A program made the translations under genes and the position numbers. From assembly GCA_020848035.1 (NCBI GenBank), contig JADLAX010000020.1, positions 1 through 64,000 of the forward strand: DNA of 64,000 bases. The letters run 5' to 3'. The notes beneath the pieces were generated by a model. The model saw only the letters and a program-made list of their open reading frames with translations. It did not search any database and was not told the origin of the DNA. Positions within the stretch are counted from its first letter, which is position 1. Every line of letters starts with the position of its first letter. Shown in pieces: positions 32,183 to 41,028 of the stretch. Source of the stretch: Anaerolineae bacterium (GTDB taxonomy: Bacteria > Chloroflexota > Anaerolineae > Promineifilales > Promineifilaceae).

Positions 32183-32771
32183 CAGACCCCACAAAATCCT
32201 GAAGACCCATAAAAGCTTGCTGGAGTTGGTAGCCGGGCAGCGACAGGACAAAAGCGCAGGGCAGGGTAAGCGCCCGCCAGAATGGCATGGGGTCGAGCTG
32301 GGGGTTGTGCTGGCAAATGAAGAGGGTCAGCACCGTGCCGTGGGTGACGATGGCCAGGTTTTTTGGGGGATGGGTGGCCAGCTGCTGCGTAACGGCCGTC
32401 CCAAATCTCTCCCTCGCCTGCACGGCCGTTTCCGCGCCAAAGACCAGCTCGGTTGGATGGGTGAAGAAGGTGGTAACGGCCGTTTCAAACTCACCCTTGC
32501 TGGCAAAAAAAGGCACACCGCGCCGATCGTGCTCCTGTAAACCAGCGGCAGACCGGCACGGCACGCCAAAAACATCGGCCATGATTTGGCCGGTTTCTAT
32601 CGCTTTCGGCTCGTGGCTGGTGATAAATTGATCAACCGCGTATGGCTGGAGTTTGGCGGCGAGGGTGCGGCAGCGGGAACGGCCGTCTTCGGTCAGCCCC
32701 CATTCGTGGCTGGGAAGGGCGGGATCAGGGTGGACGGCCGAATGGCGCACCAAAATCAAATAAGGTTGCAT
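32163..32771 (-). CDS. Histidine phosphatase superfamily protein
   Basis: The 202-aa protein has LVRHSAVHPD at the N-terminus (RHS instead of the usual RHG) with the catalytic His, ITSHEPKAIETGQI and AIVTHGTVL, the pattern of phosphoglycerate-mutase-like phosphatases (branch 1). Substrates of the family include sugar phosphates and alpha-ribazole phosphate; the present one is unknown. Its C-terminal GVKRET is encoded by an ACGTGAA repeat, so the original end may have been replaced. It stands alone between repeat blocks. Confidence 0.82.
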   Translation of the reverse strand: MQPYLILVRHSAVHPDPALPSHEWGLTEDGRSRCRTLAAKLQPYAVDQFITSHEPKAIETGQIMADVFGVPCRSAAGLQEHDRRGVPFFASKGEFETAVTTFFTHPTELVFGAETAVQARERFGTAVTQQLATHPPKNLAIVTHGTVLTLFICQHNPQLDPMPFWRALTLPCAFVLSLPGYQLQQAFMGLQDFVGSGVKRET

Positions 32772-32794
32772 AAGGAATTCGCCCGAAGAAAAAA

Positions 32795-32872
32795 TGACAC
32801 AGATTAGCGCAGATTTTCACAGATTTATTTCTTCCATCTGTGTGCATCTGTGAAAATCTGTGTCCTATCCTA
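32795..32872. repeat. CACAGAT inverted repeat
   Basis: Copies of CACAGATT are followed by ATCTGTGTGCATCTGTGAAAATCTGTG, so the RNA can fold into a hairpin. It lies between the first C39-like gene (end) and the histidine phosphatase gene (start). Confidence 0.7.
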
Positions 32873-32917
32873 TCATTTTGGATCGGTCAGCTAAATGTCC
32901 AGACCCGATTTTCTTGT

Positions 32918-34303
32918 TTAGCCGCCGCCCGTTAAAGCATCCAAAGACCACTGCGCATAATAGGCGTTGTGGTTCACTTCCAGCGCGGCCTGATAATTGG
33001 TAATGGCGTCGCTAATCAACCCTTGTGATTCGAGCGCCAGACCCTTGTACCAAAACGTCTCTTCCACATTGCGGCCACCCTGTGTTTCCAAAGTGGCATC
33101 GGCCAGCGCAATCACATCTTCATGACGGCCGATTTTCCAATACGCCATGTACGGCCGGAATTGGTACCACAACATCCGCGGCGGCAGACCGATTTCCCGC
33201 GCCTGGTCATAGGCCTGTGCCCCACCCTGGTAATACTGCGCTTCCCCGGTCCGCACGCCCATCTCGGTAAGCGCTGAACCCAGATTAAACCAGGCAAACA
33301 TATTTTGTGGATCAGCGTCGATTTCGGACTGGGCGCGAGCGGCGACCGTGCGCCACATGGCCATCGGATCAGACAATTCCGGCCCTAAAATGGCCTGCAC
33401 CTCAGCTTCCTGAGAGGGGTAATACACCACATAAAAAGTGTAGTTGAACTGCTGCCAGTAAAATTCAAACTCTTCGTAATCATCGGTCCGGCCGCTGCCA
33501 TCCCACGGCCCCAAATAGCTGTCCTGGCTGTAAATCACCCCTGCCTCGTCATCATAACCAAAGACGGTCAGGTAATGGCCCCACCAGCCTGAATCCGGCA
33601 GTTCATACCCTTTTTCAATCACAACCGGGTAACCTGCGGCAATAAACTGCTTGAGCAGCTCCAATGTGCCACCGCTGTGGGCGCTGGCCTTAAACGAACC
33701 GCCGGTACGTTCATTCACGTAGTCCGCAATTTGCCACGGACTGACGTTTCGGTCCTCGCTGTTGGGCTTGAGATATTCGGCAACCTCTTCCTGGGTAATG
33801 TCGTAGCCCAAAAAGTTCAGCGTTTGCGTTAAATTGGCCGGGCCGCAGTTGTTGAAGGTTTGCCGGATCACACCCATCCCGTCCAAGATGTGGGACACGG
33901 GCAGCGGTTCAGGGGTGGGCGTATTGGTCGGGGTGGGAACTGGCGTGTTGGTTGGGCGTGGTGTGGCGTCGGCCGTTTCTGGCGCTTCGGTGGGTGCTTC
34001 GGTGGGTTTAACGGTGGCGGTGGGTTCAGGAACGGCCGTAACCGCCCCAGAAATCAACGCATTAATGTCCACCTCGTTCTCGCTGGCTGAAGCAACCGCC
34101 ACAGGCAGCGCCGTGGCCATCGGGGACACCTGGTCGATGACCCCTTCCACAATGTTGCTCAAAAACGGACTGCGCTCCTGCAGCGCCACCCGGTAGCGGC
34201 CCGGAATGGCCCCTACCACACCCGGCAGCACCAGCAGCCCAATGATGAGCACTACCTGAATTCCAGCTACAATCAAAATTAAATTTTTTGTTCTTTTTTT
34301 CAT
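32918..34303 (-). CDS. Membrane-anchored C39-like peptidase with TPR domain (copy 1)
   Basis: This 461-aa protein starts with a signal anchor (residues 8-32), then a Thr/Pro-rich linker (PTNTPVPTPTNTPTPEP). A C39-like papain-fold domain follows with Cys153 in NNCGPANLTQTL, His243 in GHYLTVFGYD and Asp261 in SQDSYLG, a complete triad. The C-terminal part has TPR-like repeats (AWFNLGSALTEMG, FWYKGLALESQGLISDAITNYQ). It is outside the membrane, where it could process peptides or act as a bacteriocin-type protease. A paralogue follows upstream at 34371. Confidence 0.82.
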   Translation of the reverse strand: MKKRTKNLILIVAGIQVVLIIGLLVLPGVVGAIPGRYRVALQERSPFLSNIVEGVIDQVSPMATALPVAVASASENEVDINALISGAVTAVPEPTATVKPTEAPTEAPETADATPRPTNTPVPTPTNTPTPEPLPVSHILDGMGVIRQTFNNCGPANLTQTLNFLGYDITQEEVAEYLKPNSEDRNVSPWQIADYVNERTGGSFKASAHSGGTLELLKQFIAAGYPVVIEKGYELPDSGWWGHYLTVFGYDDEAGVIYSQDSYLGPWDGSGRTDDYEEFEFYWQQFNYTFYVVYYPSQEAEVQAILGPELSDPMAMWRTVAARAQSEIDADPQNMFAWFNLGSALTEMGVRTGEAQYYQGGAQAYDQAREIGLPPRMLWYQFRPYMAYWKIGRHEDVIALADATLETQGGRNVEETFWYKGLALESQGLISDAITNYQAALEVNHNAYYAQWSLDALTGGG

Positions 34304-34317
34304 ACACTCTCCCGCCT

Positions 34318-34389
34318 CTTCGGTGAACGGTAATCGGTAATCAGTAATTGGTTCTGTTACCGATCACGGATTACTGATCCCCGTTCAAT
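34318..34389. repeat. GTAATCG inverted repeat between paralogues
   Basis: GAACGGTAATCGGTAATCAGTAAT pairs in part with ATTACTGATCCCCGTTC. It separates the two C39-like genes and includes the end of the upstream one. Confidence 0.55.
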
Positions 34390-35708
34390 TCAGCCAAAGC
34401 CATCACAGCAGGGTCGAAATTGGGATTAAACGTGGCGGCCTTTTCCAGATTGTCTTCAGCAGCGGCCGTTTGGCCCGTTGCCTCCAGCGCTAAGCCTTTG
34501 TAATAAAATGATTCCTCAAAGTACGGCCGATCCGCCAACGTCACGTCGGCCAGCAAAATTACATCGTCATAACGGCCCACCTGGTAGTACGCCTCGTACG
34601 GACCAAACTGGTACCACAACATGCGCCAGGGCAGGCCAATCGCCCGCGCCTGGTCAAACGCCGTACTGGCCCGCTCGTACTCGCCGTGGGCATTCAGGCT
34701 GGTGCCCAGGTTGAACCAGAAGAAAGCATTTTCCGGGTCTGCCGCAGCATCGGCCTGCGCCTGGGTCAGCGAGCGGTCCCACATCGTGGTGTCGTCCATG
34801 TCGGCCCCAATAATTTGGGCTACCAGCTCTGCCTGCTCGGGCTGGTAGACGGCAATGTAGTTGCGGTTAAACTGGGGCCAATACGCTTCTACTTCAGCGT
34901 AGCTCAGGTTCCGCCCCTCTCGATCAGCATTGGCACCCGGCACATCGCTGGTGCCAAACCAGGAATCGTACACAAAAAATTGCTGGTTGGCATCATCGTA
35001 AGCCACCACCAGCAGGTAATGGCCATACCAACCCAGCCAGCGGTATTCACCCGGCGGGTCAATACCAATTTCCACAATCACCGGAATGCCGTTGGCCACA
35101 AACTGCTTCAGCAAGTCGAGACGGCCGTTCACCCGGTTCATGGCCTGGTATGGGGTCTGCTCATTAACATACGCCGCCATCTCCGCCGGACTCACGTTAC
35201 GGTCTTCTGGATTGGGCTTCATGACAGCGGCCGTATCGCTTTGAGTTACAAACAAATCAAAGTAACTCATCGTCATCGCCATCGTGGCCGGGCCACAGTT
35301 GTTCCAATCCTGAAAAATGTGCTGGATCCCTTCCAGCCGGGCGGCGACGGGAATAGGAACGGCCGTTGCCGTCGGTTCTGGCGATGGTGTGGCGGTCGGG
35401 GGAACGGCCGTTGGTGCGGGCGTGGCATTCGCGTCTACCGGGGCTGTTGTTGCGGTAGGCAGCAGCACCACCACCTCGGGTGCGGCCAGCGGCGTGGGGT
35501 CACCCAGCAAACTGCTTACATCCAGGGGCACCGCCACAGTTGGCAGGATCGGCACTTCTTGCTGCGGGGAAGCAATCGTCAGCAGCGGTTCCGGCAGCCA
35601 GCGGGCTGCATAACGGGGCGGGATCGCCCGCAGCAGCGGTGGCCCCGCCACCACAACCAGCACCAGAAAAACGGCCGTGCCTATGAGGAATAACTTCCAT
35701 TTCGCCAT
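34371..35708 (-). CDS. Membrane-anchored C39-like peptidase with TPR domain (copy 2)
   Basis: This 445-aa protein shares the architecture and about half of the sequence motifs of its neighbour: a signal anchor (residues 5-25), a Pro/Thr linker (PTATPSPEPTATAVP), a C39-like domain with Cys138 in WNNCGPATMAMTM, His230 in GHYLLVVAYDD and Asp248 in VYDSW. A TPR tail ends it (FWFNLGTSLNAHGEYERA, FYYKGLALEATGQTAAAEDNLEKAA). The two genes look like a tandem duplication that has diverged. The target is unknown, and no export or substrate gene is adjacent. Confidence 0.82.
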   Translation of the reverse strand: MAKWKLFLIGTAVFLVLVVVAGPPLLRAIPPRYAARWLPEPLLTIASPQQEVPILPTVAVPLDVSSLLGDPTPLAAPEVVVLLPTATTAPVDANATPAPTAVPPTATPSPEPTATAVPIPVAARLEGIQHIFQDWNNCGPATMAMTMSYFDLFVTQSDTAAVMKPNPEDRNVSPAEMAAYVNEQTPYQAMNRVNGRLDLLKQFVANGIPVIVEIGIDPPGEYRWLGWYGHYLLVVAYDDANQQFFVYDSWFGTSDVPGANADREGRNLSYAEVEAYWPQFNRNYIAVYQPEQAELVAQIIGADMDDTTMWDRSLTQAQADAAADPENAFFWFNLGTSLNAHGEYERASTAFDQARAIGLPWRMLWYQFGPYEAYYQVGRYDDVILLADVTLADRPYFEESFYYKGLALEATGQTAAAEDNLEKAATFNPNFDPAVMALAELNGDQ

Positions 35709-35964
35709 AAAAAATTGAGCGTCCTTCCTAAACCTTACAGCGTCGGTTAGTATAACGATTGCCCCCCATCAGCCAAGCATGCCTACCCTCCGTTTACCCA
35801 ACTCTCAGGTACTGCCAACCCCATGCCGCGCCGCAGAATGACTTTTATCGCTACAACTTTAGGGGATTGTCACTGGTAGACGGCCGTTTTGCTCTGGCAT
35901 AATCAACTCAGGATTTCAGGGAAACTGGCACTTTGCCGGATATGATCCAATTATGGAGGCCACC

Positions 35965-36459
35965 ATGTTTAATCATTTGCTTGTCCCCTTAGACGGTTCC
36001 CCACTGGCCGAAGCGGCTCTCCCCGCTGCCATGGAACTGGCCAGCAAGTTTAACAGCAAAATCACCCTCGTCTGGGTGATCCAACCACCCCACCTCATCA
36101 TGACGGCCGCCAACGGCAGCGTGTATGCCCAACTGCTTACCGAAATGCGCCACCAATCAGAACAGGACGCTCAGTCCTACCTGCGAAGCCATCAAGGTTC
36201 GCTGCGCCAGCAAGGCTACGATGTCCAGGCCATCGTCACCGAAGGGGAAAACATTGCCGATGCGCTGCTGGATGCAGCCGCCACCCGGGACGTGGACACC
36301 ATCGTCATGAGCACACATGGCCGGAGCGGCCTCAGCCGCTGGGTTTTCGGCAGCGTCGCCGACAAGGTGCTGCGCCAGGCAGAGGTACCCGTTTTACTCA
36401 TCCGCGCCAAAGAAGAAACAACCGACTGGAAAATCCGCGAAACCGAAACGGCCGTCTAA
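35965..36459 (+). CDS. Universal stress protein (UspA family)
   Basis: The 164-aa protein has the UspA fold: FNHLLVPLDGSPLAEAALPAAMELA, the ATP-binding motif GRSGLSRWVFGSVADKVL (G2xG9G(S/T)-like) and PVLLIRA at the end. Such proteins bind ATP and support survival under stress. GGAGG lies 8 nt before the ATG at 35965, so the ATG at 35953, which is part of that motif, is rejected. It is convergent with tilS, with an ACGTGAA hairpin between the two genes. Confidence 0.92.
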   Translation: MFNHLLVPLDGSPLAEAALPAAMELASKFNSKITLVWVIQPPHLIMTAANGSVYAQLLTEMRHQSEQDAQSYLRSHQGSLRQQGYDVQAIVTEGENIADALLDAAATRDVDTIVMSTHGRSGLSRWVFGSVADKVLRQAEVPVLLIRAKEETTDWKIRETETAV

Positions 36460-36494
36460 GCAAACCGTTTCAGGGCTCTCCATTGGAGTAGAAT

Positions 36495-36548
36495 AGTGAA
36501 ACATGAGAGATTCCCTCTTCACGTTTCACGTTTCACGTTTCACGTTTC
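36495..36548. terminator. ACGTGAA hairpin between uspA-like gene and tilS
   Basis: GTGAAACATGAGAG pairs with CTTCACGTTTCACGTTTCACGTTTCACG. The last codons of tilS (GAT GAA ACG TGA) are formed by the repeat. The convergent arrangement suggests a bidirectional terminator. Confidence 0.6.
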
Positions 36549-37994
36549 ATCCCCTTCGCCCTGTCGGGCGCAGCTAAGCTGCACAATCTGGCGCGTGTCG
36601 GCCTGCACGCGGACGCGCTCATCCAGGTGCAGCCCCACAATCCAGGCGGGCTGATCAGCCACGGCGACCACGGGCCACAACGGCCGTTCCCCCCGCGCCA
36701 CCTTCCGATCGCTCAACAAATCCTGGATTGATTGGCTGTGTCCGCCCAACCCCAATGGCTGAAAACGCTCATCGGGGTGCGACGGCCGTACCCATAAACT
36801 CGCTCCCTCTTCCACCGCCACAAACGCCTGCCAGCGATCCCGGTTTTGCTGCACCGCAGCCAGGGTGAGGTCCGGGCGGGGAACGGCCGTCATGCGCCAG
36901 CCACCCGCCAGTTCCACCGCCCCCGGCACCGCGAGCATTACCGGGCCTTCACGCAACAATTGCGGCACGTGCACCGCCTGCCCCATCTCGCCAAAGGCCA
37001 GCCGATCGGCTGTGACCTGCATGACCAACCCACCAGGCAAAAAAACGGCCGTGCCGGACGCCGGTTCCAGGCTCAACCGCCGGGCCTGTTCGACCGTAGC
37101 AAAACTAATCTCGGTGTGAAACGGCCGCAGCTGCTGCCCCACCCGGCGCAGCGCCAGTCGCTGCCAGGCCACCGGCAAAGCGTTAAACGCAGCCCGGTCC
37201 AGCACCAGCCGCGCCGCCGCCGCTTCTACCAACATCGTGGGCCAAACCAGCTCAAATTGGGCGGTGAGCGCCGCGTGTTCATCCGCCGTGATGGCCGCCA
37301 GCTGCTGCAAACGCACCGAAATTTGCGGATTGTAACTCTCCAACAGCGGCAGCAGCTCGTGGCGGATGCGGTTGCGGCTGAAATTGACGTCTTCGTTGCT
37401 GCTGTCGCGGCGGGGTTCCAGGTCGTGGCGGGCACAGTACGCTTCAATGTCTGCCCGACGGATGTGGAGAAACGGCCGTACCAACACCACCTCCGCCGCG
37501 CCCGGCACCGTGCTCACCGGCAGCATACCGCGCAGCCCGGCGCTGCCGCTGCCGCGCAGCAGGTGCAGCAGCACCGTCTCCGCCTGGTCATCGGCATGGT
37601 GGGCAACGGCCACGGCCATTGCCCCCACCACCATTGCCTGCTCCGCCAAAAAGCGGTAACGCGCCTGCCGCCCCGCCGCCTCCAGCGACCATTTTTCCTG
37701 CTCGGCCAGCCGGGCTACATCAATTTTTTGACCGACAAAGGGGAGTTGCCAGGCAGCGGCCGTGGCTTCAACAAAGGCCGCCTCGGCATCAGCCGCGGCG
37801 CGCAGCCCGTGGTTTAGATGGGCCACCACCAGCTGCCCGGCCCCTAGCTGCTGCCACAGCAAATGCAGCAGCGCCAGCGAGTCGGCCCCGCCAGACACAC
37901 CAACCAGCAGCTTTAGTGGGGAAGATGTGAGGGGGAACGGCCGTAGCGTTTGCATCACCGTGCGCCACAGCTGTCTATCTGCCTTATCGCTCAT
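36540..37994 (-). CDS. tilS: tRNA(Ile)-lysidine synthase
   Basis: TilS converts cytidine 34 of the minor tRNA-Ile to lysidine so that it reads AUA. The 484-aa protein has the N-terminal PP-loop SGGADSLALLHLL (residues 34 onward), HLNHGLR and HHADDQAETVLLHLLRGSG, SRNRIRHELLPLLESYNP, and the C-terminal TilS domain with SHPDERFQPLGLGGHSQSIQDLLSDRKV. The last residues (DET) come from an ACGTGAA repeat. It is downstream of tRNA-Leu on the same strand. Confidence 0.95.
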   Translation of the reverse strand: MSDKADRQLWRTVMQTLRPFPLTSSPLKLLVGVSGGADSLALLHLLWQQLGAGQLVVAHLNHGLRAAADAEAAFVEATAAAWQLPFVGQKIDVARLAEQEKWSLEAAGRQARYRFLAEQAMVVGAMAVAVAHHADDQAETVLLHLLRGSGSAGLRGMLPVSTVPGAAEVVLVRPFLHIRRADIEAYCARHDLEPRRDSSNEDVNFSRNRIRHELLPLLESYNPQISVRLQQLAAITADEHAALTAQFELVWPTMLVEAAAARLVLDRAAFNALPVAWQRLALRRVGQQLRPFHTEISFATVEQARRLSLEPASGTAVFLPGGLVMQVTADRLAFGEMGQAVHVPQLLREGPVMLAVPGAVELAGGWRMTAVPRPDLTLAAVQQNRDRWQAFVAVEEGASLWVRPSHPDERFQPLGLGGHSQSIQDLLSDRKVARGERPLWPVVAVADQPAWIVGLHLDERVRVQADTRQIVQLSCARQGEGDET

Positions 37995-38045
37995 CTAACC
38001 CTCGCCACAAACAAAAAATGGCCCAAGAAGGGCCATAAAAGTGAG

Positions 38046-38128
38046 TAGGGCGGGTGGGACTCGAACCCACACGGACTGACGTCCGGCAGATTTTAAGTCT
38101 GCTGCGTCTACCATTTCGCCACCGCCCC
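38046..38128 (-). tRNA. tRNA-Leu (anticodon TAA)
   Basis: The minus strand reads GGGGCGGTGGCGAAATGGTAG and then CAGACTTAAAATCTG, an anticodon stem-loop with TAA in the loop. A long variable arm (CCGGACGTCAGTCCGTG region) and GGGTTCGAGTCCC follow. The acceptor pairs GGGGCGG with CCGCCCT, with one G-U. The long variable arm and the anticodon identify tRNA-Leu. CCA is not encoded. Length 83 nt. Confidence 0.95.
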
Positions 38129-38224
38129 AGACAGGGAAATAATTGTACACGTGAAAGAACGGCCGTACAAGCAACTGAAACACGCTCTCCTGAGAGCCAG
38201 GCAAATTATGTGACATAAGTAGGT

Positions 38225-38253
38225 TTGACTATGAAATTTGCACCATGTATAAT
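38225..38253 (+). promoter_or_regulatory. Strong sigma-70-type promoter
   Basis: TTGACT (38225-38230) and TATAAT (38248-38253) are 17 bp apart. It lies about 70 nt before the DUF4388 gene and is the clearest promoter for the long plus-strand array that follows. Initiation would be near 38260. Confidence 0.75.
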
Positions 38254-38322
38254 GCTCTGGTCAATCATTTTCACAAAGCTTACTGGTAAAATTGCCATTA
38301 ACACCCAGCAGGAAAAACAACT

Positions 38323-39159
38323 ATGGCCCTTAAAGGCAACCTGCGCGATTTCTCAACAACTCAGCTACTCAACCTCATTAACCTGGCGAGAAAAACAGGC
38401 ACCCTTTCCATTCAGACAGAAAGTGAAGCAGCCCAGATGTCTTTTCGTGAGGGTAAGCTCATCTATGCTTACATGGGGAATGATAACGGGAAGAACCATC
38501 TGGCGCAGATTTTGCAAAACAGCGGCAAGCTCTCAGCCGAGCAAGCCCAGGTCATACAATCCCACGCTGAAGGTAAAAGCGACAAAGAAATTGGCCACCT
38601 CCTGGTAACAGCGCGGCGCGTCACCCAAAATGACATCATCCAAAGCGTGCGCCAGAGTGTGCTGGACACGGTATACAAGTTGTTTACCTGGGGAGAGGGC
38701 ATCTTCCGCTTTGATGCCAACAGGCTGCCTAACAGTGGCTACATCACCATTCCGATTGATCTGGAAAGCGTCATCATGGAAGGCAGCCGCCGCCTGAAAG
38801 AATGGGAAATTCTTCAGGAAGAGCTGCCCGATCTCGACGTGGCCCTGCGCTTTACGGATCGGCCTGATGCTCGTTTGCGCAACATTAACCTGACGGTGGA
38901 AGAGTGGCGGGTCGTTTCGTTTGTGAACCCGCGCAACTCCATCCGGCAAATTGCCAAAGCCAATAACCTGAGCGATTTTGAAATTCGCCGTATCGTCTAC
39001 GGCATGCTGCAAGCTGGCCTGGTTGAGTTTGTCAATCAACCGAAACCCGCTCCAGAAAAGACAGAATCTCCCGCACGACGCAAAGCCGCACCGGAGCCGT
39101 CACCCGCGGCAAAGCGGTCGGTAGTGGTTCGCCTCATTGACCGCATTCGAGGCTTATAG
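38323..39159 (+). CDS. DUF4388 (PATAN-type) protein
   Basis: The 278-aa protein begins with the PATAN/DUF4388 domain: MALKGNLRDFSTTQLLNLINLARKTGTLSIQTESEAAQMSFREGKLIYAYMGND. A middle helical domain (QSVRQSVLDTVYKLFTWGEGIFRFD) and a winged-helix-like end (NSIRQIAKANNLSDFEIRRIVYGMLQAGLVEF) follow, then a Pro/Ala tail. In bacteria such proteins are adaptors that pair with small GTPases or response regulators. The next gene encodes such a GTPase, which fits. A clear promoter lies upstream. Confidence 0.85.
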   Translation: MALKGNLRDFSTTQLLNLINLARKTGTLSIQTESEAAQMSFREGKLIYAYMGNDNGKNHLAQILQNSGKLSAEQAQVIQSHAEGKSDKEIGHLLVTARRVTQNDIIQSVRQSVLDTVYKLFTWGEGIFRFDANRLPNSGYITIPIDLESVIMEGSRRLKEWEILQEELPDLDVALRFTDRPDARLRNINLTVEEWRVVSFVNPRNSIRQIAKANNLSDFEIRRIVYGMLQAGLVEFVNQPKPAPEKTESPARRKAAPEPSPAAKRSVVVRLIDRIRGL

Positions 39160-39282
39160 GAAACGGCCGTAACGGCCGTCACTCCCCACCCAACTGTGCT
39201 GGAACAACCATTCTTTCGGAGCCATAACAACCAGAAAATAAACATACACAAATCCACCGCTCAATCAAGAAGGTAGTACTTT

Positions 39283-39831
39283 ATGCAAGCTGTCAAAATG
39301 GTAATCACTGGTCCATTTTCTGCTGGTAAAACCCAGTTCATCGGCTCCGTTAGCGAGATCGACGTTGTTTCAACAGAGCGTAAAATTTCCAGCAGTGCGG
39401 AACAGGTTAAAGAAAGTACCACTGTGGCGATGGATTTCGGCCGTATTACGGTGGGTGATGATCTAGTTCTCTATCTGTTTGGCACGCCCGGCCAGCGTCG
39501 GTTCGACTTCATGTGGGACATCTTGTCGCAGGGGATGCTAGGCTTTGTGGTCATGGTAGACAGCACCAAACCAGAGACCTTCCGCGAAGCCAAACGCATT
39601 TTGGAGACTTTCGAAAGTTATGCCTCAACCCCCTACGTGGTAGCCGCGAACAAACAGGATATGGAAGACGCCTGGGAACCGGAAGATTTGCGGATTATTT
39701 TGCGGCTGAAACCTGAAGTGAAGATATTACCCTGTGTGGCTACCGATAAGGAAAGCGTTAAGAATACCTTGTTAGAATTGCTTTATTCAATTTTAGACCA
39801 ACTGGATCAAGAAAACGGCGATAATAACTGA
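39283..39831 (+). CDS. Small Ras-like GTPase (COG2229/MglA-like)
   Basis: The 182-aa protein has the P-loop GPFSAGKTQ (residues 10-18), a switch region with KESTTVAMDFGRI, the G3 element LFGTPGQRRFDFMW, in which Phe takes the place of the Asp of DxxG, and NKQD (G4). This matches prokaryotic small GTPases of the COG2229 group, which work with roadblock or PATAN-type partners in polarity and signalling. It follows the PATAN gene by 123 nt, and the pair probably forms a signalling module. The nucleotide state is presumably controlled by factors outside this window. Confidence 0.9.
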   Translation: MQAVKMVITGPFSAGKTQFIGSVSEIDVVSTERKISSSAEQVKESTTVAMDFGRITVGDDLVLYLFGTPGQRRFDFMWDILSQGMLGFVVMVDSTKPETFREAKRILETFESYASTPYVVAANKQDMEDAWEPEDLRIILRLKPEVKILPCVATDKESVKNTLLELLYSILDQLDQENGDNN

Positions 39832-40198
39832 TTAACGTGACCTTTACACCTCCTTTACCCGCTTTTCACAGTTTTCAACAGCGCTAAATGCTACTATTTT
39901 TGGTGTGCATTTGTCCACGAAATCATGCCGTTGCAGCGCACCGCTCCCCCAACAGGATGGTCCGCTGAACACCAGCTTCTTTTTCCAGACACCGCATACA
40001 TCACAATTTACAAACTAACGGGTAATCTTTTGTCGTTTGTCAGTTTAGAAGATGAAACCATTGGCAGGTTTAAGACTGTGGCCCATCTGACTAGACCATC
40101 TCCGGTAAGCTTGTCAGATAACCCAGCGAGGATAAACGGCCGTTGTCAAAATTACCCATCGCTCTAAAGACAACCAACACGGGGTAATTGAGGTAAGC
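39832..40198. other. Intergenic region upstream of the hydrolase gene
   Basis: This 367-nt gap is more AT-rich than average. An 80-codon frame at 39925-40167 shows no recognisable motif, so I do not call it. One ACGGCCGT lies near 40137, and GAGG precedes the hydrolase GTG start. No terminator hairpin is evident. Confidence 0.45.
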
Positions 40199-41026
40199 GT
40201 GAGTTCTATTGTCACCGAACAAGGGATTCTCCATTACGAATCAATAGGACGGGGCCAGCCAATCATCTTACTGCATGGTTGGATTAATTCCTGGGATGTT
40301 TGGCGTGAGATGATGATCAATCTGGCCAACACCAGACGGTACCGCGTATACGCACTTGATTTCTGGGGGTTTGGAGATTCCGCAAAAGCCACACAAATTC
40401 AAGCAACTCCCTTTCAAATCGACAGCTATGTCGAGATGGTTAACCAGTTTATGGATGCCCTGGGCATCCAAAAAGCACCCATCTTTGGTCACTCCATGGG
40501 CGGCACCGTCGCTCTGCAAATGTCCTTTTCTCACCCGGAACGTGTCGAAAAAGTAGCACTGGTTGGTTCGCCGGTCACCGGGCGGTCGCTTCACCCATTT
40601 TTGCAGTTGGCAGGCTATGGCTCCATTGCCAAGCTTATCTGGCGTTATCCCATCATGCTCCATTCCATTATGCGTATCTTGCTGGCCAAGGACTCCAAAA
40701 AAGTGCGCACGATGATCTTCAGAGACGTGCAGCGCACCACCATTGAATCGTTTTTCCGCAGCATTGGTGATTTACGCGACACCGATTTACGCAGCAAGCT
40801 GCCCACCCTCGACATCCCAACTCTGGGAATTTACGGAGCCAAAGATAAAATTGTTTCCCCGCTCAACGCCGATCTGCTAAAAAATGGGGTTCGAACAGTA
40901 GAGATCACCTTGCTGGACCAATCACGCCATTTCCCCATGACGGATGAACCGGAACGGTTTTTGCAAGCGGTGCATAAGTTCTTAGGGGATCAAAATCATT
41001 CAAGCGCAAACGGCCAGGTAATGTAG
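40199..41026 (+). CDS. Alpha/beta-fold hydrolase
   Basis: The 275-aa protein has the classic alpha/beta hydrolase plan: the oxyanion motif LHGWINSWDVW, the nucleophile elbow FGHSMGG (Ser in GHSMGGT), the acid residue in YGAKDKIVSP and the C-terminal His in SRHFPMTDEPERF. It starts with GTG, supported by GAGG about 6 nt upstream. It probably cleaves an ester or a similar bond. A paralogue lies at 49321, and both flank the V4R, acyl-ACP-reductase and kinase cluster, so they may act on the same lipid-like substrate. Two nucleotides separate it from the V4R gene. Confidence 0.85.
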   Translation: MSSIVTEQGILHYESIGRGQPIILLHGWINSWDVWREMMINLANTRRYRVYALDFWGFGDSAKATQIQATPFQIDSYVEMVNQFMDALGIQKAPIFGHSMGGTVALQMSFSHPERVEKVALVGSPVTGRSLHPFLQLAGYGSIAKLIWRYPIMLHSIMRILLAKDSKKVRTMIFRDVQRTTIESFFRSIGDLRDTDLRSKLPTLDIPTLGIYGAKDKIVSPLNADLLKNGVRTVEITLLDQSRHFPMTDEPERFLQAVHKFLGDQNHSSANGQVM

Positions 41027-41028
41027 GC

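Noticed and set aside
37995..38216. 73-codon minus-strand frame over tRNA-Leu
   Set aside because: It translates the tRNA gene; the cloverleaf is the real feature.
39925..40167. 80-codon plus-strand frame before the alpha/beta hydrolase
   Set aside because: No recognisable motif, no ribosome site and no clear coding bias.
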